Assembly (NCBI GenBank): GCA_016800925.1
Contig: JABCPU010000181.1
Coordinates: 1-64,000 of the forward strand
Length of the DNA stretch: 64,000 nucleotides
Reading direction: 5' to 3'
Origin: Suillus spraguei
Taxonomy: Eukaryota > Basidiomycota > Agaricomycetes > Boletales > Suillaceae
Of the stretch, positions 38,583 through 51,400 are shown piece after piece. A model generated the notes under the pieces. It ran no database searches. It saw only the letters and a program-made list of their open reading frames with translations, and had not been told where the DNA came from. Position 1 is the stretch's first letter, and each line of letters opens with the position of its first letter. Both the position numbers and the translations under genes were made by a program.

Positions 38583-39666
38583 ATGAATTCGTTCATGAAA
38601 TTTTTTCAAAAGTAAGCCAACCTTCTTCGTGTTCTACTCACTGTCTTTATAGTAATCAATACCCTTCAGGCCCAATGACGACCAGGCGGCGTTGCTTAAG
38701 CACTCTAAATCAATGCCATACCTCCTTTCTTCAGACGGGAGGGCCCCCATGTTTCGTGCCGATTCGTCCAGGCCCGTATACCGTGGTAAGACCCCCCTCA
38801 AGAAATCCGACATCGTGTACATCGAGGAAGCTCCAGGGATGCTCGAAATCTATCACGGAAAACTGGCGCAACACACCTACTACCATGGGACTCGCACGAC
38901 CTTTGAGAAACGCGATGACTTGCTGGCCAAGTTTCCCCATTCCCCTGAACCAATTGAGGGGCTCCCTCGCAGCGGTTTCAGAGCGATTTCTCTGAATTCA
39001 AATAGTACAAGGCCTCAAGTGCCTGTCCATAATTCGAGTGAAGGTGGTCAGCAGGTCTACCCCTCCATTCCCTGCAGGAAGCATAGGAATGAGGTCACCA
39101 TTAATCAAGCTTCGGCAGATGTATTGCAGATCCCTGACGACCATACTCGCAGTGGCAGACTAGCAGAACGTATTCGCGCTAATTCGAGCACTGGTCGCTC
39201 GTACTCCCCTGCTCCCCCTATTCCTGTCACCCACGCTCCACGTCCAATAATCTCGCGCTCTGCACACAGCTCACGCGTAAATGTTCATCACGTTCCATCT
39301 CATGACGACATCCCAGTCCCTACTATGCCAGACCATGGGCATCCTTCCCGGCCTCCCAGGGACTACCGTGAATTTTTGGTGGAGCAGAACCCGAACGTCA
39401 TCCGTAGACTGATTAATCAGTATCCTATAGCGCCTCTTTGTAGCGAACGTACCCCAGAGCACTTGCGCCCACTTCGTTTTGACATGGTCGATTCGCGCTA
39501 CTTTCAGAAGATATTTAGGGAGTACATAGAGATGGCCATTGCCCAAGGTCGTCCTCTCGATGCACGCGCGGGTGGCCCTTACCGCCGCATCATTGACGTG
39601 GTTGACCTAATGGGTACCATTCTGGAAACTGGCAGTTATCGGCCTCGGCAGGTTGCACATCAGTGA
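38583..39666 (+). CDS. Hypothetical protein, 341 residues
   Basis: Two exons, 38583-38611 and 38670-39666, with GTAAG donor and TTCAG acceptor, give 342 codons including the stop. No domain is recognised. The N-terminal third is mildly conserved-looking (VYIEEAPGMLEIYHGKLAQH). The middle is Pro/Ser/His-rich and probably disordered. The C-terminal 100 residues are predicted helical (DYREFLVEQNPNVIRRLINQ, RYFQKIFREYIEMAIAQGR). There is no signal peptide or membrane segment. It lies tail-to-tail with the TAPT1-like gene, about 240 bp apart. The start at 38583 is chosen because it gives an in-frame splice; the longest unspliced frame has no ATG near its 5' end. Confidence 0.7.
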
Positions 39667-39907
39667 TTTTGTGAAGACGGCAGTAGTTTGTGCAGAAAGA
39701 GATTTGGCGCTGTTCTACATACTTGTGTATATCACGTATATCAAATGCATATGATTGGAAAAGTTGTCATTTGAGGGACTACGATCCACTTACATAACGC
39801 ACATCAGATCTTGTAAGTACGGATGGTGATTTTATAAGTCTAGTCAATTGTATCACATCTGACAGGAACGTTAAAGAAGCATCATTATTTGTCGCTACAA
39901 GCTTCTA

Positions 39908-42166
39908 TCACCAGATACGCTTCACCATTGTAAATCGAGTCAACTCTTCAAGTGGCACCCGCTTCTTGTCACCACCACCACCACCACCTTGTCCATTACC
40001 GCCACTCATGCGCCCCTCACCCATCTCACCTACTCGTACAGCGTCGTCTCTCCAATCATCCACCATCTTCTTGAGCTGTTTATTGTACTCGCGCTCCTCC
40101 TTGCCTTCCCCTATAGGATCTCGCCCAAAGTCGTTGATAGTGTCCGCAGCAGCACGGGCCTCCACACCTGCTCGGCGACGCGTCGCATATGAAATGAGAT
40201 TCACACCGAGTATAACTTTTAAGGCGAGAAAACTAATCAGAAGAGTAAGCTTTCGTGAAACTATGAAAACAACAACAGAAATCCTACCATAACCAAAATG
40301 CCACCCCCATCACAGCCCACTTGAGTAGATGTACGACTTCGGCATTTGACATATCCACGAGAGCATCCCAGCTCCATTCATCTTCAAAGCGAAGAGAAAA
40401 GACGAGATTTAATGACTGAAGGCCAACTAGAATAACGACAACTGCAAGCGGAAGAGAAGCAAAGCCAAGTCGCCGAGCCACTAATGGCGATTGATCAACG
40501 TAGCTATGCTGCATTCGGTCAGTGAATGCAAATACGAGTCAAAGCTAAACACTAGACCTTTTGAGCACCCAGGCGTCCTATAGCACTTCCACTGGCCAAA
40601 TCACGACAGAGTACATCTGTGTATCGCTCATATACAGATGGCCGTATGTGATTAAACTTAGAGATGAATGCGTGTTTCAGCCAATCCACGAGGATCTCAG
40701 ATGCCATCACTGTCACAACGGGCTGATCAAGCTTCGTAAGCGGGTCTGGACGCGGTATCCCAATGACCTACGTAGAATATTGTCCATAGGACATTGTTGC
40801 CTATGAACCAGCCAAAGCTCATCGGAAGGACAAATCCACCCGCGAAATCGAACTCAGATCCACTCAGCTCGATTAAATTGCGGAATGCTACGATAAGAAG
40901 CATGAGTGAGAGTGAAAACCGTTCCACGATATCCGCGCATGTGATTTGAAAGAGGTTGTCTTTCTCAAATTTCTTGAAGACACTTCCTTTGATCTCGACG
41001 AACTGATTCGAGACGAGAAGAGTCAGGAGTGCATGGTCATAGGAATTGACGGCCACATTAAGAGATAGCAACTGGTAAATCATCACTAATGTGTGGCAAG
41101 CTAAAGCAAAGTAATGACGTGATATGAAGCCTGTTGACAGAGACTGACCAATATAGAGAGTGGCTAGGCCAAAAAATACGAATGGACGAAGCGTGTTGGA
41201 CGTAACTGGCACTCGACGAGAAAGTACCTCAAGCGTCGAGCGGGAAAATAGGCAGTCAAGGATATCCTGCCCTATCGATGCGCACAAGCGGTCAGCAATC
41301 TAAGAAGCAAAAAGTTTAGTCATGTGCACCAGTTGAATCGACGTATAAACGGATGCACCTCCAATGCGTTGAATATAACGTATAGCTTGATGGTGTCTTG
41401 TCCACGTATAGAGTGATAGATCTTACTGGCATCCGTAAGGGGAATCAACACCATGACAGAGACCACAAGCAGCATCATTCTAAGAATATCGGCTTTCTGT
41501 GAAGGTGGGAGAGGTAGTTTCGAGACTCTGAAGAGATTCAGAAAAAATCGGATGGTCGCCAATGCGAACCTGATGGGTAGTATCGTAAAAGTATAGAGGA
41601 ACGAGTCTAAACAAAGTATGAAGCCAAAGCCAATGATCTACGCCTCATTGAGTACTGTTATGTCGCTCACATGAATCTATACGCACCTTTTCCATTGCCA
41701 GTGGAATACTCAGGAAATTGCTCACCCTCTCCCACTTTAACTCCTGATGCGAATCGAAGTCAGTCGCAAGGAGTTCCTCCCGTAGGTAATCCCATAAAGA
41801 AAATAATGGCTGGTGTTGCTGCGGCTCTTGACTCCGGACCATTGGAGGTGGAGACGGAGGTGGAGACGGCAGTATAGGAGTTGGAGGGAGTGATGCATAT
41901 GTCAATGGATGGACTCCAAGTTCGGGTTCAAGCATTCTCTCGCATTCAAGGTCGTGGTCACCGAGTGGTGCATGTCTCGTTTTCTCTTCTTTTACGTCTG
42001 AACTGCGAATAATGTCATCATCAAAGTCGATGGATGAGGACCTTCTGCGGCGACCACGTGAAACAGGTGTGGAATGTTGTGAATACTGCGTATTCCATGT
42101 CGCACCAATAGATGCGGAAGAGAAGCGCCTTCTGGAGTGTCGTGGAGAAGTATCCATATGCTGCAA
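39908..42166 (-). CDS. TAPT1/EMP65-family ER membrane protein
   Basis: Six exons by eye: 41687-42166, 41359-41637, 40768-41299, 40558-40709, 40288-40508, 39908-40232, totalling 1989 nt (662 residues). The N-terminal 110 residues are basic and Ser/Pro-rich. Then follow the family core LLVVSVMVLIPLTDASKIYH, SIRGQDTIKLYVIFNALE and IADRLCASIGQDILDCLF, several membrane helices, LVDWLKHAFISKFNHIRPSV, and a charged Gly-rich cytosolic tail. The Tapt1 family (yeast Emp65, human TAPT1) resides in the ER or cilium base and, with Slp1 in yeast, protects soluble proteins from degradation. All introns have GT-AG ends and keep frame. It looks intact and is likely a conserved housekeeping gene. Confidence 0.9.
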
Positions 42167-42277
42167 ATGTTATTTTAATTGTTTGGATTGGAATAAAGAC
42201 TACGACCTGAAGTTCATCGAGCAGTTAAGTCGCGCTTGCTACCAAGCCAACAGTCCTGATATGAACATTATGTCATC

Positions 42278-43734
42278 ATGCCAACCTTCAATCAGATATC
42301 CAATACAAGCATGCAGAGCACGCCATCTTCTATGCGCAATACAGCGAACACGGAAATAGTTTCTTTCATGGAGATGAGGTCAGACCGTCCTGAGCCTCAT
42401 GCTGATCAGTCTCAGGATAGACCTGGTGCACACGGCAGTATGTCTAGCAGATCCAAATCTATTAACTATTTCCTGATACAGGTTTCACAGTCCTTTCTAT
42501 CCCTTCCGAACTCATACACCACATACTTAAATACCTAGGGACTGCAGACCTGGTGAATACGGCACTCATATGCCCCAGTTTTCGGTCCATTTCCCAGCGC
42601 GTGATTTACAGGAACGTCCAACCTTCCGAGGACATGATTATACCATGCCTCAGATGCTTTGCATTGTACCCGCATCTTGCTTCTTGTACTCGTACTATGA
42701 TCCTGCCTCGACGTTATGACGTATTCTCCGACTTCTTTAACCTGCTGCGTAGCGCATTGCTCAACGCTTCTTCGCTTACGGATCTCACAATTCTCCTCGA
42801 CGGCCCCTACGCGAGATATTTGCATGGATGTCCATTTCGACTTCGTTCTCTCACTACAACACTCGATTGGGATAAGGACTTCATCAAATTAATCATAGAG
42901 CAGACGGAACTGCGCAACGCCATGTTCGGCGGAAAATTCGTGGATGACATGGCTCTACCTAGCGACGCTCTCACAAAACTTACAAGGGTCTCTGCGTCCC
43001 CTTTGGTACTGGCTGCCGTGGTTCCGAATCGAAAAATTAAGGAAGTGGAACTCTGTTTGCTGCATCACGCGCTTTTCAAAGACGACATCCTCAGTACTGC
43101 ATCGATCATCCTTTCCTATTCCACCGGCCCATTGACCGCACTGCAGGTCATCACCCATATAAGCGATACGCCGAGTGCACTAGCAGCCTTGAAAGCGATT
43201 GCAAAGAATTTGCCCAGACTGAATTCGTTTGCCTTCTACTCGAGCGATGGAGTAGTCTCGCAGGTACGCCGTCTTTTACTTGCATGCAACATTTACTAAA
43301 AGAACCCAAAGGAACTTCTCGAGGCCTTTCCTGAATTCCTTTCTTGTTTCGAGTGCCTCAAATCGCTGATACTGATGTCGCGAAATACAACCGATGCACT
43401 ACATGACAAAACTTTCACGGCTGCCCTCGCGTCAAGGTGGCACACATCATGTTCTTCTTTGCAAAGCGTCTCACTTGCGGGGTCTATATGGATGCATAAC
43501 CCTCGGCATGGTTGGGTGACGTTGGCAGATTTTGAGCGTCTCCTCCGAGGAGATTACCGGCTTCTGTCCCGTCTGAAGCGCTGGACAGCGGTGAACCCGA
43601 CGATGTCGCTGGAAGATATGAAGAGCATGAAAAGCAATCTAGAAGAAGAAATTGAAGATGCAGCGCAGGGGATCCAGATGGAGCAGCAGATGATTTTGCT
43701 TTGTGACAGTCTCCTTCAGTTTGGTGGCCCTTGA
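42278..43734 (+). CDS. F-box protein
   Basis: Three exons, 42278-42437, 42482-43263 and 43303-43734, give 1374 nt (457 residues). After a short Ser-rich leader, the F-box reads LSIPSELIHHILKYLGTADL, followed by VNTALICPSFRSISQRVIYR, typical of agaric F-box proteins that would tether substrates to an SCF ubiquitin ligase through Skp1. The rest is a degenerate leucine-rich region (LRSLTTTLDWDKDFIKLIIE, LPRLNSFAFYSSDG). The C-terminus ends with an acidic coiled segment (SNLEEEIEDAAQGIQMEQQM). It is divergent from the TAPT1-like gene, about 110 bp apart. The 3' third of this gene was copied twice downstream, at 54.6 and 58.4 kb. Confidence 0.85.
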
Positions 43735-43794
43735 TAGGCGAGATTATTATGCTACGTATACATTCTGACGGGGCACAATGTGATTGTAGGATAA

Positions 43795-45397
43795 TCAGTC
43801 AAATCCAAGTGAGGTACGCCTTTCATTGTGCTGAGCCGGACGAAATGCCGACATCAGTAGTGTTCCCCCACCCAGTTCCCGGTCGTCACTTTCGCGCAGA
43901 CTAAAGAGCACACGGGATGCCAACATACTGTGGAGGACAAGTTGTGGCCTGTCATGATGCATCAGTTTTCTATTAGACCATCCCAAACGAACTGCCACGC
44001 ACAGATCCATCATCTCGTCATATGATACCTTCTCCAAAATTAGCAAAATCTATCATATGAGGAGATACACCATGCAACCTACCGGTGGCACAGTCATGAT
44101 CAATATATTGGCCACAGAAACAACTGGTAGAAAGGTCTCAGCACAGAACACGTTCAATCGAACAAAGATTACCGCACAAATTATGGCAGTCATATACCGC
44201 ACTCCGCCCTGGAAGACGGCTCTCACCAGACGACTGTTGGAATCTCTGTAGTCCTGATATCTCTTGAACACCGTTAAAGACAGCAGCACTAGGTGGATGG
44301 GATTGAAAATCGCGCCAAGGTGGACATAAACGAGATAACCTTACACAATTCGTAGGCTGCAAGAAAGCCGTATTGAATGGCACTGCTGCGACCTGCTTCA
44401 AAGGTGCAGTTGCTTGTGGGGGGATCTTGAAAAGCAAAGTCGTCTTCAACAACTTGGAGTAAAGAAAATAAAGGAGACCCACCTGAAGGGCTTGCGGGCG
44501 CTGCCAGATCGCTGACAACCTGTGTAATACCAACAGCGCACGCTATGCAAATCTGCATCATGATCGCAATATCAATAGACGATCAGTCTGAGCATCACAA
44601 CCAAACCAACGTACTGCCGCCAGGACAAGTAATACTGCCAAGAGCTTTTTGTTTTGTTTCCAGAACGCATATGTGCGAATAATCAAAAGACCTGTATAAG
44701 AGAGATAGAATTCAGGTCCAACAGACACTACAGACACAGAACGAACCTTCAGAAGCTACGATACTGATGATGTGAATTGCTGCAGTAGAAATCAGTGACA
44801 AAATGCTGACTATCCAGGATATTAATCACCATTTGAAGCCTGGCTGAAGCGCGAGCACTATATTCAATGTCCTTTCAGTTCATACAACAACCACATAAGC
44901 AAAACATGCTAACATTTTCGTTCGCTCGTGTGGCAATGGCAGCTAGCCACCAGTCAATATCACATACCTGAAGATACGGGTAGCTACTCACCGTATGATG
45001 TCATGCCAGCTGCCACAAAGGCCATGTAGCGTGAAATTACGAAAAGAATACGAGTGGTGTTCCAGCGTGTGTTCCATGTCCATCGAATCTTGCAACATCG
45101 TCAAGAGATGTTCGAACTCGATAAGGAAATACTCACCTCAGATTCGAGGGTTAAGAAATAGTCAAAAATCTACGGTGCATAAGAAGGAGTATTGACCATG
45201 GCTTCCAGTCGTAGACGTACCAAAACTCCCATACCGGCCACTGCGCATATTCAATGAAAATAGTGTGAACCCCTGTATGAAGTCCACGTACCATTGCAAT
45301 ACTAGAGTAGTTATAGGATAAACATCATCTGGAAAACATCATCTGGAATTCTTACCTTTGCTGTCTGAATTCCTGTGTTGACTATGGGCGCGACCAT
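43795..45397 (-). CDS. DUF6533 seven-helix membrane protein, copy A
   Basis: At least ten short exons. The first three are 45356-45397 (MVAPIVNTGIQTAK), a 10-nt micro-exon at 45292-45301, and 45221-45240; joined with exon 4 they give YCNVAGMGVL and then IFDYFLTLESE, the DUF6533 signature. IRWTWNTRWNTTRILFVISR and YMAFVAAG follow. Later helices include LLIIRTYAFWKQNKKLLAVL. The C-terminal cytosolic part is PQLVLHSMLASRVLFSLRES, ending SLGFD. The family is expanded in Agaricomycetes and has no known function; a receptor-like role is only a guess. Copy A reads through without a stop in the exons I followed. Confidence 0.78.
45292..45301 (-). other. 10-nt micro-exon of DUF6533 copy A
   Basis: TATTGCAATG, preceded by CTCTAG and followed by GTACGT. 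Including it is the only reading I found that joins exon 1 (phase 0) to the VAGMGVL exon in frame and yields the expected Tyr-x-x-Val-Ala-Gly start of DUF6533. The same exon occurs in copies B and C. Confidence 0.7.
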
Positions 45398-48300
45398 GAT
45401 TGCACGCTCATACTAGATAAGGCTTCCAGAACTCGCTCTTATAGGCTTACACTGCGATTTAATTTTGAATCCAATGTGCAAGATTAAAATAAACTGCACA
45501 GGTGATTCAGTCTAAACCGTGACCAGGCCCCATTGATCCGTATCGTATGGCTGATGGATGGCACTCAAGTACTACAGGCACCATGATTCGAACTTAGGTG
45601 AGTTTGAAATTCAGCATCAAAGAAAGTGTACGGGTTAAAATCAATGGTTTTCTCCGCTCTTTGACACTTACTACTACAAACGGGATGCCCATACATTTGT
45701 ACTAGTATGAGCACAGTGCAGGGGTCACACGGAGACGGATAGGGTCGACCGTCAGGTTCGGTGGCGCAGTGGCAGGAGTCCTGGTTCGTAATCAGTCCTG
45801 TGTTGCAGTCAGTCCTGTAGATAGAACCATAGCCTCCAGCAATAGAGTTTGGCTGGCTTCTCTCGCAGTCCGTGCCCGTTCCACTATGCAGAACAAGCTG
45901 TGAGTTGATAGGAGCTAACTTGGGCATTATGCTTTCAACGCACTTTCAGTGGCGATCAGGGTCATGGCACAGCAGGCAGCTCAGTCACTTGTCATGAATA
46001 CTGAGCTTAATTGCTGCGGAGGCCACTATATTGTTCAATTTCAGGAGACAACAGGCGTTGAGTTGCGAATGTCGTAAACCAATGCCAATGTGATACAACC
46101 TAATGTTCTGATCTGGTGGCGATAAGCAGTATCCGCTTGTCAAGAGCACAATGACTTGGCAAGTGCTCTCTTTCAGCCCTCCTAATTGGTACCTGAAGAT
46201 ATTTAGCATTCAACGTAACAAACAGATTATGAACGTCATCGACAATTCACGTTGCAGGTGCGCGAAAGTGCATGTGCGGGCATATGTCCCAATTCGTGGC
46301 AGCGGGTGGACGATGTAGAGCAGGTCGATGAGCATTCCACTGTGATGGCCTGAAGCTCATATTCAGTGTCTGGAAGTACAACGTTAGCCTCCTGTGTGCA
46401 GCAGACCAGATCAGAACACAGCAATGGGAGTAACTATCAAGCTAAACGTACCATCAAGTCAAGCGCGACCAACAACCCAGTATCATGAATCGCCTGGCAG
46501 ATGTAATATCCTTCACAGGTGTATCAGCCATCCACCTATAGAGTTTTGGTTAGTTGCTTGGAATCTGATCTTGCCTCGTCGTCTGTGCTTTCTATTCATC
46601 AGACAGGCAGCTGTCACTAGCTAAGAATGTTATCAGAAGATTCTGCATGACAAAAATCGGAATAGCGAGAGTATAACAACATAACCTTGCCTGGCTCCCT
46701 CTGGCGTCGAGGTATACACCGCGACATTGCAATACTGCGATGTTCCAGCGCATACCTCGATGATATGAGAATACATGCAATCGTGTGCCGTGAACAGTGG
46801 TTCCTCATTGAACGCATGGACTGATTGATGAGCACGATAGTATTTCGGAGTTGATTGATGCAGAAACGGTGCTAGGAAAGCGCTGAAATCTAGTGGCGTG
46901 ACTAGCGTTGATATACTTTGAAACGCCTTGGATATGTGGTCCTACCGCGGGTGAGAGCAGGAATAGGATGAAGCACGACAATTTTGTTGTAACCCGCGGG
47001 GTCGAGAGGAATTTATCGAGAGCATTTACTTGAGTTTGATAATGAAGCGATGGAGGAGGTTTGGATATCTTGTGGGTACCGTGGGCTAAGCAGTGAGAGC
47101 ACTGCTTAATGTTTGAATATCTAATCGTCTCGTCTGGACGACAGAAATCGAGAGCTGTGTATTATGCACGAGAGCAGCGTAACGACGACGGCATTCAGCG
47201 CTGCATGCAAAGAAATCTCTTGATGTCGACGTATGAGTGGGAAAGAATTGACACCAAGAACTGAATCAAGAACAGTCATTGTTAAGGTGCGTGCATAGAA
47301 TTTCGTAGTTCAGATATTACACAGCGTGTGCTTGGGACTGTTCGAAGTAGAAACAGCGGGTCACAGGCTTGGGAGGACACTATGAGATGTGATCATGTGA
47401 GTCTGCCAACACTTTGTTAGAAGATTGAGGATGAGTCGTCATGAATACACATACGCTGGGATCGCTATAGTTGATGTGATAATCAATAGCTTATACCACA
47501 CCGTCGCACTACGTCGGGTGGTACACGTACCAGGCGCCTTTGTGTTTGCCATAATTATTGTGAAGGATCAGCTCGCCACATTGCACTTCAAAACACGGAA
47601 TCTCCTCGAGTTACTGAGAGGCGTTCTTGATCTGCTCTGAATGTCTGTGTGCATCGGATATTGGGTCATGGAATTCGATAATGAGTTCGTCGATGGGCTG
47701 AGACTCTGGTCCATGTTGAGATTTTGCGTATATTTGACCTGTCTCACTCGCATTTTTCACGATGAGGTTCACTGGTGATATATCGTCAAGGGAAACGGGG
47801 AGCCAGCGATGGGACGTTGTGGGAAGTGTTGTATGGGTACAGTGATTGCGTAGTCGCGACAGAATGTGTACGGGCGGCCACAAGGCTTGTAAATGGGACA
47901 CTTGATGATTACAAACTGGATGCGAGACCGTGTTTGGCTTTGTTAGGAATAGAAGCTACCTCGATCCCTTACCGCAACGGAGGTGTTATCATACTAATAG
48001 TGCGTGTTTGAATGATAATATTGCTGATAAGAATATAATGTAGGAGTTAAGACGGAATTCGATTCAGAATATCTATGCTTATGATAAGCACAGGTTTCTA
48101 CATACCTAAGTACTAATAGTACAAGGAGTTATGTAACAGTCACTCAACCTCGTGGCCTCCTGCAACCAGACGAGCGCCCAACACTCGCCCTTAAACTTGA
48201 ACTGTATCATCCACCACCATTCAGCAAACTTTCCATAGATTAAAACATCCATTTATTCCATTATATCTCTATCGTGCTTTGGGACCCTTGACAACTCCGA

Positions 48301-48438
48301 CTCCAATAGATCTATACTTTGATTCAATCTTCGTACGTCGTCCCTCGAGATAAATCATGCTCCCCTGATTATTTCTAAGCGCACCCAGCTAGTACTCTCA
48401 ATCTGTCCATTTCATCACGCATATCACAACCTTCGTGA
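45398..48438. other. Stretch with no recognised gene
   Basis: About 3 kb of low-confidence sequence. Minus-strand frames at 45565-45927 (CNTGLITNQDSCHCATEPDG, several Cys) and 46236-46424 (CSSTCSTSSTRCHELGHMP) are Cys-rich and could be exons of small secreted proteins. A minus-strand frame at 47611-47901 (LPVSLDDISPVNLIVKNASE) also looks protein-like. None has a known family or a complete gene model. A perfect short hairpin, AAGCAGTG and CACTGCTT, lies near 47090-47110. Confidence 0.35.
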
Positions 48439-51400
48439 ATGAGTGAGGAACAATGTCGGTTTTTATCATTTTTATCGCTTCCTCGCTTTCTGACCTTTTC
48501 GACAGATCTTCCATCGTTGGAAGGAACTTGGGCGAGGCTGTCCCAAGTCGCTGTCAAGGGTGCTCAATATAACTCCCCTGAACGTCAACCCCACCCGAAA
48601 TGTTTGGAAGGGACCCGGGTAGATCTCCTCAAATATATCACGGATTACTGGACAAAGAAGAGAATAGTCGACTTATATGGCTGCATGGCACAGCAGGCGT
48701 CGGAAAGTCTGCCGTTGCGTTCACCGTAGCTGAGAGGATGAAAGGTCTGAAAGTAACAGAGGAGACAAATGTCGAAAAGCGGTTAGCAGGAACATTCTTT
48801 TTCTCCCGCAAACACACGAAACGCTGCACGGCTGGATATTTTTTTGCAACGCTTGTCTATCAGCTTGCCACCAATTTTCCAAGCATTCGCCATGATGTGA
48901 ACAGAATCATTCGCAACAATCCCGCTCTGCTAGATTCAGACACGCCTCTCTGCGACCAGATGGAAGCTCTATTTCTCCAACCTCTCCGGAAACTTCAACT
49001 CAGATTGCGCGGGTGTCCGCCATTGACGTTTGTTATTGATGCCCTTGATGAATGCACATCCGAACCCGAGCTTACCGAGCTTGTCCTTTCCCTTGCACGG
49101 GCTATTCGTGAACCTGATCTGCCTGTGACCCACATTCTGCTCACGAGTCGCACGGAATCCCACATTTCTCAAGCCTTTCAGAACGGCGAGGTGCACCCGT
49201 TGGTGTGCGAGATACCAGTGAAAATGTCGGGGCAGGGCATGGCTACGATCATCTCGCTAGACGGCGTCGATGTTGACACAGATATCTATATGTTCATGCA
49301 ACATTCCTTCGCAGAGCTGGCAAGTCGTCATCCCGATTTCCCTCAGCCAACGATGAATGAGCTCGCACAGCTGGCGAGCCGCGCTGGCAGACGTTTTATC
49401 GTGGCTTCTACAATGGTGAAGTTTATTATCGACGATGAAGACAAGGATCCCCACGATCGGTTACAGCTGATGCTCAAGCTGACCAGCAAGCTGTTACCAG
49501 GAACGGAGGTCTACAAGTTATACGATCGTATCCTCTCCACATGTTCCGACCCCACGCGGGCATACCTGCACTTGTCCATTGTCGCCGCTCTCGCAGACCC
49601 TCTTCCCATCTCGCAAATCTCGTTACTTCTTGGCCCTGGTTTGGGCAGAGATGTGCAGACAACGCTGATACAATTACGGTCTGTCGTGGATATCCCCACA
49701 GACAACATTCTCCCTGTGAACATCTATCACTCGTCCATTCGTGACTATGTCTCCGACCCCTCAAACTGCGGCCTCCCTCAAGTACGCGAACACGGCATGC
49801 CATCACCCCACTCCTTACTCGCTGATTCCTCTCTTCGCTTGATGATGAAAAAGATTCCAGAAAGCACAGCCCTTTTAGATACGCTCTCAGAATTGCAGAG
49901 ACACAGCCAAGCTATGCAACCTCAGGACCCCCAGATATTAAAAGACTCGTTGGCCTTCCTTGTCCAGCCACCGGAGCCACTGTCAGTGCTTATTAGCATG
50001 CTATGGCTCCGGGGAGATCACAGCTCCGATTTACAATACTGGCTAGAGACCCTGGATGGCCGCGCGTGGCTGCAAACCAGTGGAGGGGATGACTGGCTGC
50101 ATACCCAGGGAGGGCGCGACTGGCTGCAAACCCAGTGTGGAAGAGACTGGCTGCGGACCACGCATGGGCAAGACTGGTTTCAGGCTTTGCGCAGGCGATA
50201 TTGGCTGCGGACCCAGGGAGGTCTGGACTGGCTGCAGACCCAGGGAGGACAAGACTCACTGCAGACCCATGAAGGACGAGAATGGCTGCGGACTAGGGTG
50301 GGGCAAGTCTGGCTACATACCAAGGCGGGACAAGTCTGGCTGAATACCGAGGCGGGAGACGACTGGCTGCGAACTTGGGGAGGAAGTACTGGCTGTGCAC
50401 ATGTGGCGGGAGAAGCTGGCTCCAGACCCAGGGTGCGCGAGAGTGGCTCCAGACCCAGGATGCGCGGGTGTGGCCCCATGCCCAGGACATCGTATGGAGA
50501 GAGTGGCAGCCCATGTGCCGACAACACTTGCTGTGGACGACGCGTGGGTCAGATTGGCTGTCAATGACGCACCGAGATTGGCTACAGATCACGCAGCGGA
50601 AGTTCTGGCTGTACACCCAGGAAGGGCGTGAGTGGCTGCAACCACAAGGTGGGCAAGATTGGCTGCAGAGCAGGGGTGGGCAAGATTGGTTGCAGACACA
50701 GGGGCACAACCTGGCTGCAGACACAGAGAGGACAACTCTGGTTGCAAACCAGGTGGGCAGACTGGCTGTGGGCCGGGAGGGACTACCTGCAGACCAGGGA
50801 GGAAGGACTCGCTGCGGACCCAGGGAGGGAGAGACTCGCTGCGGACCCAGGAGGGAGAGACTCGCTGCGGACCCAGGGAGGGAGAGACTCGCTGCGGACC
50901 CAGGGAGGGCTGCGGACAGAGAGCAGAGACTCGCTGCAGACCAGGGAAGGGCTCGCTGCGGAGCGAGGACTGGGTGCGACCAGGAAAGACTGGCTACAAA
51001 CCCAGGGAGGGAGAGACTGGCTGGACCCATGGAGGAGACACTGGCTGCGGACCCAGGGAGAGACTGGCTGCCGACCCAGGAAGGGAGAGACTGGCTGCCG
51101 ACCCAGGAAGGGAGAGACTGGCTGCTGACCAGGGAGGAGGACTGGCTGCCGACCCAGGACGGGAGACTGGCTGCCGACCCAGGGGGAGACTGGCTGCGGA
51201 CCCAGGGAGGGAGAGACTGGCTGCAGACCCAGGACGGAGAGACTGGTTGCGGACCCAGGGAGGGAGAGACTGGCTGCGGACCCAGGGAGGGAGAGACTGG
51301 CTGCAGACCCAGGACGGGAGAGACTGGCTGCAGACCCAGGACGGGAGAGACTGGTGCAGACCAGAAGAGACTGGCTGCGGACCCAGGAGGCTGCGACCAG

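Noticed and set aside
45765..45815. tRNA-like A-box text (GGTGGCGCAGTGG) followed by GGTTCGTAATC
   Set aside because: The spacing is too short and no acceptor or anticodon stems pair. It lies within a Cys-rich minus-strand frame.
47085..47115. Perfect hairpin AAGCAGTG/CACTGCTT as a terminator or small RNA
   Set aside because: It is a single short stem in non-coding sequence of a eukaryote, and nothing ties it to a transcript.
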